A DNA stretch of 64,000 bases from Mycobacterium senriense. GTDB lineage: Bacteria > Actinomycetota > Actinomycetes > Mycobacteriales > Mycobacteriaceae. The DNA lies in the NCBI RefSeq assembly GCF_019668465.1, contig NZ_AP024828.1:2232001-2296000 (forward strand), read 5' to 3'. The position numbers and the translations under genes are program-made. The notes beneath the pieces are model-generated. The model had not been told where the DNA came from and ran no database searches. It worked only from the letters and a program-made list of their open reading frames with translations. Shown piece after piece: positions 34,118 to 41,418 of this stretch. The first letter of the stretch is position 1. Each line of letters begins with the position of its first letter.

Positions 34118-35356
34118 ATGTCCGAACCTGTCTATCGGAGCAGGCCGGGTGCCGACGCGATGCGCCCGGCGTCTGCCGAGAAGGCCGAAGAGATCGCCCC
34201 GGGATTGTGGTGTTCGCCCGGCTTGTCCAACTCGTATCTACTCACCACGGCGGAGGGCCGGGTGATCGTCAACACCGGCATGGGCTTCGAGGGACCGGTG
34301 CATCGCGCCAACTTCGACGCCGTGGACTCGTCGCCGGTGCGCTACATCATCTTCACGCAGGGCCACGTGGATCATGTCGGCGGCCTGGACAGCGTGCGAG
34401 ATCCCGAGACCACCGTTGTCGCACAAGCGAACTGGAAGGCTTGGCGCGACGACAACGACCGGCTCATCCCATACCGGGCCAACCGCAGCGTCTTCGCCTT
34501 CAAGGACACCCTGGCCAGTGGCATCCAGGCCATCCAGCGGCGCCTCGGTACCACCCGGCTGGCCGGCCAGAGCGTGCCCGTCGTCGACGTCGACTTCGAG
34601 GACACCCTGCGCCTAGAGGTCGGCGGCCGACGCATGGAACTGATTTCCGTGCCCGGCGGCGAGACCACCGACTCCTTGGTGATCTGGTTGCCCAACGAAC
34701 GAATCTGTCTGTGCGGAAACACGTTCGGACCCCTGATCGGGCACATTCCCAATCTCGTCACCATGCGCGGCGACCGGTATCGGGACGCGTTGACGGCCAT
34801 CGCATCGGTGGAGAGGGTCCGCGACCTGCAGGCCGACCTGCTGGTGACCGGCCACTTCGAGCCCATCAGGGGTGCCGAACGCATCAATGCGGAGTTGACC
34901 CGACTGCGCGACGCGATTCGATACATCCACGATCAGACCGTTGCCGGGATGAACGCGGGCAAAGACGTTCGCGCCTTGATGCGGGAGATCACCTTGCCAC
35001 CGGAATACGAAGTGGGCCAAGGGTACGGCAAAGTCGCGTGGGATGTGCGGGCGGTCTGGGAGAACTACTCGGGCTGGTTCCACCACGAATCGACCACCGA
35101 GCTGTACCCGGTCGCATTCGATTCCGTCGCCGCCGACGTGGTCGAGCTGGCCGGCGCTGATGCGCTGGTGGAGCGGGCGCGGACACACCTGGCCGCCGAT
35201 CGTGCGCTGCAGGCCATCCACCTCGCCGAGCTTGTCCCGGCCGACCACCCGGGGGCTCGCGGCGTGCTGCGGGAAGCGCATGAAAAACTGCTCGCCCACA
35301 GCACGAACTTTTGGGAAAGTGCCTGGCTCCGCCACCAGATCGCGAGGAACACATGA
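34118..35356 (+). CDS. Alkylsulfatase-like MBL-fold hydrolase with altered zinc motif
   Basis: A 412-residue paralogue of the enzyme at 9399. The MBL domain shows NSYLLTTAEGRVIVNTGM, then FTQGHVDHVGG where the first zinc His of HxHxDH is replaced by Q81 (Q81-G-H83-V-D85-H86), and later ISVPGGETTDSLVIWL and LLVTGHFEP. The dimerisation domain follows (WDVRAVWENYSGWFHHESTTELYP), and the SCP2-like C-terminal domain is missing. ATG 34118 follows GAAGGAG. Its TGA overlaps the ATG of the VOC gene. It may be a one-metal enzyme, use another nucleophile, or have changed reaction; family-wide substitution is possible. Confidence 0.87.
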   Translation: MSEPVYRSRPGADAMRPASAEKAEEIAPGLWCSPGLSNSYLLTTAEGRVIVNTGMGFEGPVHRANFDAVDSSPVRYIIFTQGHVDHVGGLDSVRDPETTVVAQANWKAWRDDNDRLIPYRANRSVFAFKDTLASGIQAIQRRLGTTRLAGQSVPVVDVDFEDTLRLEVGGRRMELISVPGGETTDSLVIWLPNERICLCGNTFGPLIGHIPNLVTMRGDRYRDALTAIASVERVRDLQADLLVTGHFEPIRGAERINAELTRLRDAIRYIHDQTVAGMNAGKDVRALMREITLPPEYEVGQGYGKVAWDVRAVWENYSGWFHHESTTELYPVAFDSVAADVVELAGADALVERARTHLAADRALQAIHLAELVPADHPGARGVLREAHEKLLAHSTNFWESAWLRHQIARNT

Positions 35357-35835
35357 CGGCATTCGCGCTACGGCCCGAGGACTTCTACCACACCGGCATC
35401 ATCGTGTCCGACCTCGAGGCGGCGATGGCCCGGCTGACGGCACTGGCCGGTTACCGCTGGATCACCCCGGTCAGCTACACGTTGCCGTTTCGCATGACGA
35501 GCGGAACCCAGGAGGTGACATCGACTTTCGTCTATTCGCTGCAGGCGCCGCACGTCGAGTTGATCAAGGAGGTACCGGGGACGGCGTGGACGGCGGCACC
35601 CGGCAACGCGATTCACCACCTCGGCTACTGGACCGACGATTTGGCCGAGAGCGCAAGGAGATTGGAAGACAACGGCTTCACCTTCGAAGCGACCGCCGAC
35701 ACCGCTAACCCGGATCTGGCGCTCTTCGCCTACTACGTCGACGCGGCGGGAACCCGCATCGAGATCGTCGACCGCGCGCTGTTCCCGGACTTTCCGGCCT
35801 TCCTGAAGGCGGCGGCCGGACCGGACGCGTCATGA
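35353..35835 (+). CDS. VOC-family (glyoxalase-like) protein
   Basis: A 160-residue single vicinal-oxygen-chelate unit pair: FYHTGIIVSDLEAAMARLTALAGYRW, VELIKEVPGTAW, HHLGYWTDDLAESARRLEDNG and TRIEIVDRALFPDFPAF. The metal His/Glu positions (YHTG, HVELI, HHLGY, IEIVD) are recognisable. Members act as isomerases, dioxygenases or hydrolases; similar mycobacterial forms cluster with lipid and sterol catabolism. ATG 35353 overlaps the previous stop (ATGA). Confidence 0.85.
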   Translation: MTAFALRPEDFYHTGIIVSDLEAAMARLTALAGYRWITPVSYTLPFRMTSGTQEVTSTFVYSLQAPHVELIKEVPGTAWTAAPGNAIHHLGYWTDDLAESARRLEDNGFTFEATADTANPDLALFAYYVDAAGTRIEIVDRALFPDFPAFLKAAAGPDAS

Positions 35836-35848
35836 GGCGGGACCGCCA

Positions 35849-36820
35849 ATGCTCTTGACGGTACTGCGCTTCAACTTCGCTTCCCCGCAAGGTGATCCAC
35901 GCACGCAGGCTAAGCTTCTGTCGGCGGCGCTCGAGCTTGGGCAGTGGGGCGAGTCCCACGGCATCACCTCCATCAGCGTCGACGAGCATCACGCGACCGG
36001 GCACGGGTGGAGCTGCAATCCGATCATGGCCGCGGCGATGTTCTTGGCCCGGACCTCTACGCTGATCGCGAGCGTCGACTGCGCACTGGGGCCGCTGTGG
36101 AACCCGGTGCGGCTTGCCGAAGACATCGCGCTCGTTGACAACATGAGCCGCGGCCGCCTGCACACCACGGTGGGTCTGGGATATCGCACAGTCGAATACG
36201 AGGCACTGGGAGCGGATTTCGGCCGGCGCGGTGCACTGATGGACGGCCTGCTCGAGCGGATGCTGGCCGTCTGGACCGGCGGCGATCCGGAGAACGCGAT
36301 CTGCGCCGGCACCTGGACGCGGCCGCATCCACCGCTGTACGTCGGCGGCGGCGCTCGCGCCACGGCGCGCCGCGCGGCCCGATTCCGGCTGCCGCTCAGC
36401 CTGGCCGATCACCTGCCGGACATCGCCGCGTACTACCGCGAGCTGTGTGCCGAGGCCGGCATGTCGCCGTTCGTCCTCATGCCGGGGCCGATCAATCGCG
36501 GAATGATCTACCTGCACGAGGATCCGGACCGGGCATGGGCGGAGCTCGGCGACCACATTCTCTGGGAGGCAGTCACTTACGGCCGATGGTCAACCGCCCA
36601 GCGTTCGCTTATGCACCTGCCGGGTGTCCGAACCCTGGACGAGGTCAGGGCGTCGGGCCGATACCGCTTCCTCACCCCCGATCAGCTGATCGCGGAGGTG
36701 CGCGACGCGGACAATTACGGCCCGCTCGTCATGCATCCCCTGGTCGGCGGCATGCCCGTCGACGAAGCGTGGAAGTCGGTCCAGATGCTCACCGACAAAG
36801 TCCTTCCCGCGCTCGACTGA
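35849..36820 (+). CDS. LLM-class F420-dependent oxidoreductase
   Basis: A 323-residue luciferase-like TIM-barrel enzyme: ALELGQWGESHGITSISVDEHHATGHGW (E/H of the cofactor pocket), NPIMAAAMFLARTSTLIAS, LALVDNMSRGRLHTTVGLGYRTVEYEALG, and PLYVGGGARATARRAARF. The pattern fits F420-dependent reductases more than FMN monooxygenases. Last of the four-gene sulfotransferase cassette, 13 bp after the VOC gene. Substrate unknown; a hydride transfer to an oxidised lipid intermediate is a guess. Confidence 0.87.
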   Translation: MLLTVLRFNFASPQGDPRTQAKLLSAALELGQWGESHGITSISVDEHHATGHGWSCNPIMAAAMFLARTSTLIASVDCALGPLWNPVRLAEDIALVDNMSRGRLHTTVGLGYRTVEYEALGADFGRRGALMDGLLERMLAVWTGGDPENAICAGTWTRPHPPLYVGGGARATARRAARFRLPLSLADHLPDIAAYYRELCAEAGMSPFVLMPGPINRGMIYLHEDPDRAWAELGDHILWEAVTYGRWSTAQRSLMHLPGVRTLDEVRASGRYRFLTPDQLIAEVRDADNYGPLVMHPLVGGMPVDEAWKSVQMLTDKVLPALD

Positions 36821-36907
36821 CCGCACCGAATCCTCAACCCCCGATTGCGAACCCGGATTACGGGTACCTGAGCTTGAAGCCAAGCTGAGTTACGAAGAGG
36901 GAGATCG

Positions 36908-37180
36908 ATGAGATCTGAGGCAAGCAAGGCGATGACATTAGCCGGCGGTGCTGCCATGTTGGCGCTCGGGATCGGTTGGGGTGCCGGCACGACTGCATCG
37001 GCCGACGCTCCCGCGGCGCCACCGACGCCCACGTCGGCCAGCCCGGCGCCAGCGCCCCCGCCACCCGCACCCGCGCCCCAGGTGCCATACGGCGGCGGCG
37101 CGAGCGGTACCACCAACGGCGGGGGAGCGGGGGCCGGCGGCGGAGCGGGGGGAGGCGGGAGAGCCGGCGGCGGTGGCTGA
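36908..37180 (+). CDS. Small secreted Pro/Gly-rich protein
   Basis: A 90-residue exported protein: signal peptide (AMTLAGGAAMLALGIGWGAGTTASA), then a stretch of Pro/Ala (PAAPPTPTSASPAPAPPPPAPAP) and a glycine-rich tail with GGGAGAGGGAGGGGRAGGGG. No fold is expected; it resembles mycobacterial wall-associated low-complexity proteins. GAGGGAGATCG precedes the ATG. A small inverted repeat, AGCTTG-AAGC-CAAGCT (36871-36886), lies just upstream and may end the preceding operon or be an operator. Convergent with the GntR gene. Confidence 0.65.
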   Translation: MRSEASKAMTLAGGAAMLALGIGWGAGTTASADAPAAPPTPTSASPAPAPPPPAPAPQVPYGGGASGTTNGGGAGAGGGAGGGGRAGGGG

Positions 37181-37198
37181 GCCGACCCGGCAACGGCA

Positions 37199-37849
37199 CT
37201 AACCGCCGCTGTGCTGCTCCAGCCACTCGGCCAGCGAGCGACCCGCGTCCAGCACATGTCGTTCGGCGATGGTGCGCGCCCGCTCGGCGTCTTTGTCACC
37301 GAGGGCGTCCAGCAATTCCTGGTGTTCGTCGAGTGAGTGCTTCTCGTGCTCGGGGAACAAGGTGAGGAAATTGCTCGGCACCACGCGGGCGACCTGCTTG
37401 ATCTGATTCAACAGTCGCGGCGAGTGGGCGGCGCGGTGGATCATCTGGTGAAAATGCCAGTTGGCCTCGCCGATGCTGTCGTCGCCGGACCGTGCGACGA
37501 CGTCGGCCGCAAGTTCATGCAGGGTCTCCAGCTCGGCTGTCTCGATCCGCTCGGCGGCCCACGCCGCGGCCTGCCCGGTCAGCACACCGAGAATGGTGAA
37601 GCTGTCCAGCACGTCACCCGGGCTGATGCCGAGCACCGTCACGCCGCTGCGTGGGGCGACTTGGACCAGCCCTTCGAAGGACAGCTCCAGTAGCGCCTCG
37701 CGCACCGGCGTGCGGCTGGTCGCGAACTCCTCGGTGATGGCGTCGAGGTCGACGCGTGATCCGGCAGGCAGGGCGCCGGTGAGAATCCGGTCGCGCAGCT
37801 CGCGTGCTGCGCGCTCGCGGACCGTCCCGGCGATGTCGATGCCTGCCAC
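37199..37849 (-). CDS. GntR/FadR-family regulator
   Basis: A 216-residue regulator. The winged HTH spans TVRERAARELRDRILTGALPAGSRVDLDAITEEFATSRTPVREALLELSFEGLV; the FCD domain follows with the His/Asp/Glu metal residues in NWHFHQMIHRAA and DEHQELLDALGDKDAERARTIAERHV. GTG 37849 start. It is divergent from the LLM/CoA transferase/lyase cassette, with a nested inverted repeat in the 68-bp gap (37880-37916), so it most likely represses that cassette. The ligand is probably a carboxylic acid or its CoA ester. Confidence 0.9.
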   Translation of the reverse strand: MAGIDIAGTVRERAARELRDRILTGALPAGSRVDLDAITEEFATSRTPVREALLELSFEGLVQVAPRSGVTVLGISPGDVLDSFTILGVLTGQAAAWAAERIETAELETLHELAADVVARSGDDSIGEANWHFHQMIHRAAHSPRLLNQIKQVARVVPSNFLTLFPEHEKHSLDEHQELLDALGDKDAERARTIAERHVLDAGRSLAEWLEQHSGG

Positions 37850-37879
37850 CTGGGCAGAATACCAAACGACAGATCTAGC

Positions 37880-37916
37880 GTTTGAAATCTGAAATATCAG
37901 ATGTTACGTTTCAAAC
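37880..37916. promoter_or_regulatory. Candidate GntR operator (nested palindrome)
   Basis: An inner repeat ATCTGA-AATA-TCAGAT (37887-37902) lies within an outer repeat GTTTGAAA (37880-37887) and TTTCAAAC (37909-37916). It sits immediately before the ATG at 37918 and 31 bp from the divergent regulator start. AT-rich, unlike its surroundings. A repressor bound here would block both promoters. Confidence 0.6.
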
Positions 37917-37917
37917 C

Positions 37918-39281
37918 ATGCGCACCGACAGAATGGCGCTCGTCGCCTTCATGCAGGCCGGCAGCACTTCCGTCTACGCCGGCTCGTGGCGGCACCCCGC
38001 AACCGAGCACCGATACCTGGATGCCTCCTATTACGCCAAGGTCGGTCGCCAGCTCGAAGAGGGCTGCTTTGACCTGATGTTCTTCGACGATCGCTTGGCG
38101 ATGCCGGGGGTCTACGGCGGCTCGGCGGACGAAGCCGTCCAGTACGGCGCCCGCCCGGTCAAGCTGGACCTCAGCGTGATCCTCGGGGTGCTCGCGCAGG
38201 CCACGTCGAAAATCGGGCTGGGCGCCACCTACTCGACGACCTACTACCAGCCATTCCACGTCGCGCGGACCTTCGCCTCGCTGGATCACCTTTCGGGTGG
38301 CCGCGCCGCCTGGAACGTGGTCACGTCGGTCAACGACAGCGAAGCACAGAACTTCGGCGTCGACGCACACCTCGGCCACGACGAACGTTACGACCGCGCC
38401 GACGAGTTCATGGATGTGGTGACCGGCCTGTGGGACACCTGGGAGGACGACGCGATCCTGCACGACCGGGTGTCCGGGCAGTACGCGGACCCCGCCAAGG
38501 TGCACGAGTTGGGGCACGTCGGCCAGTTCTTCTCATCGCGCGGCCCGTTGACGGTACCGCGCACCCCGCAGGGCCGCCCGGTCATCATCCAGGCCGGCTC
38601 GTCGGGCCGCGGCCGCGAATTCGCTTCGCGGTGGGCCGAATTGATCTTCACCGGCGACCCGGGTATCGACGTCGCGCGCAGCCACTATGCGGATCAAAAG
38701 GACCGGATCGCCGACGCCGGCCGCGATCCCGCCGCGGTTCGCATCTGCCCCATGGCATACGCGGTCGTCGGCGAGTCGGAATCCCACGCCACGGAGCGCG
38801 AAGCCATGTTCCTCGATGATCTGTTCATCCCATGGCATCCCTGACGCTGTTGTCGGAGTTGATGAATTATGACTTCGCGCAACACGATCTGGACGACCCC
38901 GTCACCGACGAGCTGATCGCGTCAGTCTCCGGAATTCGCGGGCTGGTGCAGAACCTGCGCAAGCACATCGGCGGTGACACTGTGACCGTGCGCGACCTCG
39001 CCAACCATCGCGCCACCCTGCTGCAGGGGCCGCGTTTCGTCGGCACCGGCCAGCAGGTCGCAGACCAGATGGCGGACTGGTTCGAAACCGGCGCCTGCGA
39101 CGGATTCGTGCTGGCCGCAACGCATCTGCCCGGAGCGTTTGAAGACGTCGTGCGCATGGTGGTGCCGGAGCTGCAACGCCGGGGGCTGTTCCGCACCGAG
39201 TACGATTCTTCGACGCTGCGCGGACACCTTGGGCTGCGACGTCCTTCGAACGCCCGGGCAGCCGCCGGTGCCAATGCTTGA
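37918..39281 (+). pseudogene. NtaA/SnaA/DszA-type LLM monooxygenase, split by a frameshift
   Basis: The first part (37918 to the TGA at 38844, 308 codons) matches the N-terminal two thirds of FMNH2-dependent monooxygenases: AFMQAGSTSVYAGSWRHPAT, FDLMFFDDRLAMP, TSKIGLGATYSTTYYQPFHVARTFASLDHLSGGRAAWNVVTS. The rest (PMASLTLLSELMNYDF through GFVLAATHLPGAFEDVVRMVVPELQRRGLFRTEY) continues from 38832 in another frame to 39281. Together they give about 454 aa, the normal family length. The join needs one missing base or two extra bases near 38829-38833. It is either a true inactivating mutation, a programmed shift, or a sequencing error. It overlaps the CoA transferase start by 8 bp. Confidence 0.85.
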
Positions 39282-40458
39282 CGGACTGCGGGTACTCGAC
39301 CTCGCCACTCTGGCCGCCGCGCCGCTGGTGGCGACCTACCTGGGCGAGTTCGGCGCCGACGTGATCAAGGTCGAGGATCCCCGCAACGGCGACCCGATCC
39401 GGGGCTGGGGTCACCAGCGCGACGGCGTGGGACTCATGTGGAAGTCGTTGTCGCGCAACAAGCGCTCGATCACCCTGGACCTGCGCTGCGCCGAAGGCCA
39501 GGCGCTGGTGCGCCGACTGGTGGAGCATGCCGACGTCGTCATCGTCAATACCCGTCCGCAGACCTTGCGTAAGTGGGGCCTGGACTACGAGAGCCTGCGC
39601 GCGGTCAACGACCGGATCGTGATGCTGCACATCACGGGCTACGGGTTGACCGGCCCCAAGAGTGAGCGCCCCGGGTTCGGCACATTGGGAGAAGCGATGA
39701 GCGGGTTCGCGCACATCACCGGCCAGGCCGGCGGCCCGCCTACACTGCCGCCGTTCATGCTGGCCGACGGCGTGGCTTCACTGAACGCCACCTACGCGGT
39801 GATGATGGCGCTGTATCACCGCGACGTGCACGGGGGGCCGGGTCAGCTGATCGACGTCAACCTGATCGACCCGCTGGCCCGCCTGCTCGAACAGACGTTG
39901 TTGGGTTACGACCAGTTGGGTCTGGTACCCGAGCGGTCCGGCAATCGGTGGGATATTTCGGCGCCGCGCAACACCTATCAGACGGCAGACGGGCGGTGGC
40001 TGGCCATGTCCGGGAGCTCACCGGCGCTGGCGCTGCGGGTGTTCCGGGCGATCGGGCGAGACGACCTGGTGACAGATCCGGACTTCTGCGATCCTCAGCG
40101 CCGGCTTGCCAGGGCGCGTGAGGTCGACGCCGTGGTAGCCGATTGGGTTGCGACAAAGACGCTTTCGGAGGCGATGGCGGCCTTCGACGCCCACGAGGTG
40201 GCCGCGGCCCCGGTTTACGACATCGGCGATCTGGTCGCCGACGAGCAACTCACACATCGTGAGGTGTTCATGTCGGTCGACGATGCACAGCTCGGGGCGA
40301 TGAAGGTGCAGGCTCCCGTTCCACGTTTCTCATCGGCGCCCGGCGCGCTCGGCCACCTCGGACCGCGCCTCGGCGAACACAACGCCGAGGTTTACGGCGA
40401 GCTACTCGGTCTGACTGCCAACGATATTGACGATCTGCGTGCCCGCGGCGTGTTGTGA
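39274..40458 (+). CDS. CaiB/BaiF-family (class III) CoA transferase
   Basis: A 394-residue enzyme moving CoA between carboxylic acids. LDGLRVLDLATLAAAPLVATYLGEFGADVIKVEDPRNGDPIRGWG is the family start, with the catalytic Asp region in LLEQTLLGYDQL/DVNLIDPLARL and RNKRSITLDLRCAEGQALVRRLVEHADVVI. ATG 39274 (a GTG at 39268 is also possible) overlaps the end of the monooxygenase frame, so the genes are coupled. Probably activates the acid released by the monooxygenase or the lyase's substrate. Confidence 0.91.
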   Translation: MLDGLRVLDLATLAAAPLVATYLGEFGADVIKVEDPRNGDPIRGWGHQRDGVGLMWKSLSRNKRSITLDLRCAEGQALVRRLVEHADVVIVNTRPQTLRKWGLDYESLRAVNDRIVMLHITGYGLTGPKSERPGFGTLGEAMSGFAHITGQAGGPPTLPPFMLADGVASLNATYAVMMALYHRDVHGGPGQLIDVNLIDPLARLLEQTLLGYDQLGLVPERSGNRWDISAPRNTYQTADGRWLAMSGSSPALALRVFRAIGRDDLVTDPDFCDPQRRLARAREVDAVVADWVATKTLSEAMAAFDAHEVAAAPVYDIGDLVADEQLTHREVFMSVDDAQLGAMKVQAPVPRFSSAPGALGHLGPRLGEHNAEVYGELLGLTANDIDDLRARGVL

Positions 40459-40474
40459 CAGAAGGAGTTCGCTA

Positions 40475-41389
40475 GTGACCGATCTACTCCGTCGTTCCGA
40501 ACTCGCGGTCCCCGCGTGCAACGACAACATGTTCGAGAAGGGCGCCCGGTGCGGTGCCGATCTGGTGTTCCTCGACCTCGAGGATGCGACGCCCGCGGGC
40601 GTCAAAGTGGAATCGCGCGCCAAGGTCATCGCCGCTCTCAACGACGTCGACTGGGGTCGTACGGCCCGCGCCATCCGGATCAACGGCCTGGACACCCAGT
40701 GGTGCCACGACGATGTCGTCGATGTGGTGACCAAGGCGGGTCAGAACCTCGACACGATCATCATTCCGAAGGCCCGGCGGGCCCGCGACGTCTGGTGGGT
40801 GGACGTGCTGCTCACCCAGCTGGAAGCGAAACTCGGCCTGGACAACGCCATTCGGCTCGAGGTGCTCATCGAAGAGGTGGAAGGCCTGGCCAACGCCGAG
40901 GAGATCGCGGCTGCCAGCCCCCGCCTGGACGCCTTGATCTTCGGGGTGGGGGATTTCTCGCTGTCCCAGGGCGCGCGGGTGGACACCAACTTCGTCCCGC
41001 TCGGTGAATATCCCGGCGAATTCTGGGCTTACGCGCGCAACAAGGTGATCGTGGCCGCGCGCATCGCCGGGATCGACGCCATCGACGCGCCGTATCCCGA
41101 CTACCGGGACCTGTCGGGCTACGAGCGCGACGCGCGGCGCGCATCGTTGCTCGGCTACACCGGTAAGTGGGCCATCCATCCCGATCAGGTGCCTGTCGCC
41201 AACGAGGTCTACGCCCCGACCGCCGACGAAATCGCCCGGGCTGAAGCCAATGTCGCCGCCTATCGGGAAGCCGAGGCCGAGGGCCGCGGCGCGGTCGGGG
41301 TGAACGGTGTGCTGGTCGACGCGGCCCACGTGAAGCAGGCCGAGCAGACGCTGGCGCGCGCCGCCCTGATCAAGAGCAGCCTCGCCTGA
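40475..41389 (+). CDS. HpcH/HpaI-family CoA ester lyase (CitE-like)
   Basis: A 304-residue TIM-barrel lyase: LRRSELAVPACNDNMFEKGARCGADLVFLDLEDATPAGVK with the metal-binding DLEDA, VLIEEVEGLANAEEIAAASPRLDALIFGVGDFS with catalytic Glu and Asp, and GYTGKWAIHPDQVPVANEVYAP. Relatives cleave malyl-, methylmalyl- or citramalyl-CoA to an acyl-CoA and glyoxylate or pyruvate. GTG 40475 follows AGAAGGAG. Last gene of the GntR-controlled cassette; convergent with pyc. Confidence 0.91.
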   Translation: MTDLLRRSELAVPACNDNMFEKGARCGADLVFLDLEDATPAGVKVESRAKVIAALNDVDWGRTARAIRINGLDTQWCHDDVVDVVTKAGQNLDTIIIPKARRARDVWWVDVLLTQLEAKLGLDNAIRLEVLIEEVEGLANAEEIAAASPRLDALIFGVGDFSLSQGARVDTNFVPLGEYPGEFWAYARNKVIVAARIAGIDAIDAPYPDYRDLSGYERDARRASLLGYTGKWAIHPDQVPVANEVYAPTADEIARAEANVAAYREAEAEGRGAVGVNGVLVDAAHVKQAEQTLARAALIKSSLA

Positions 41390-41393
41390 TGGG

Positions 41394-41418
41394 GCGGCGA
41401 CCCGCTCGCGATCGCCGC
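41394..41418. terminator. Hairpin between convergent lyase and pyc genes
   Basis: GCGGCGA (41394-41400) pairs with TCGCCGC (41412-41418) around an 11-nt loop in the 28-bp gap between two convergent genes. A plausible bidirectional terminator without a T-tract. Confidence 0.35.

Noticed and set aside
33760..35160. 466-codon plus-strand frame across the sulfotransferase and MBL genes.
   Set aside because: Overlaps two genes with intact motifs in a different frame; low-complexity Arg/Pro sequence.
36871..36886. Inverted repeat AGCTTG-AAGC-CAAGCT as a firm terminator.
   Set aside because: Short stem, no T-tract, and equally likely to be an operator or chance; mentioned only with the neighbouring gene.
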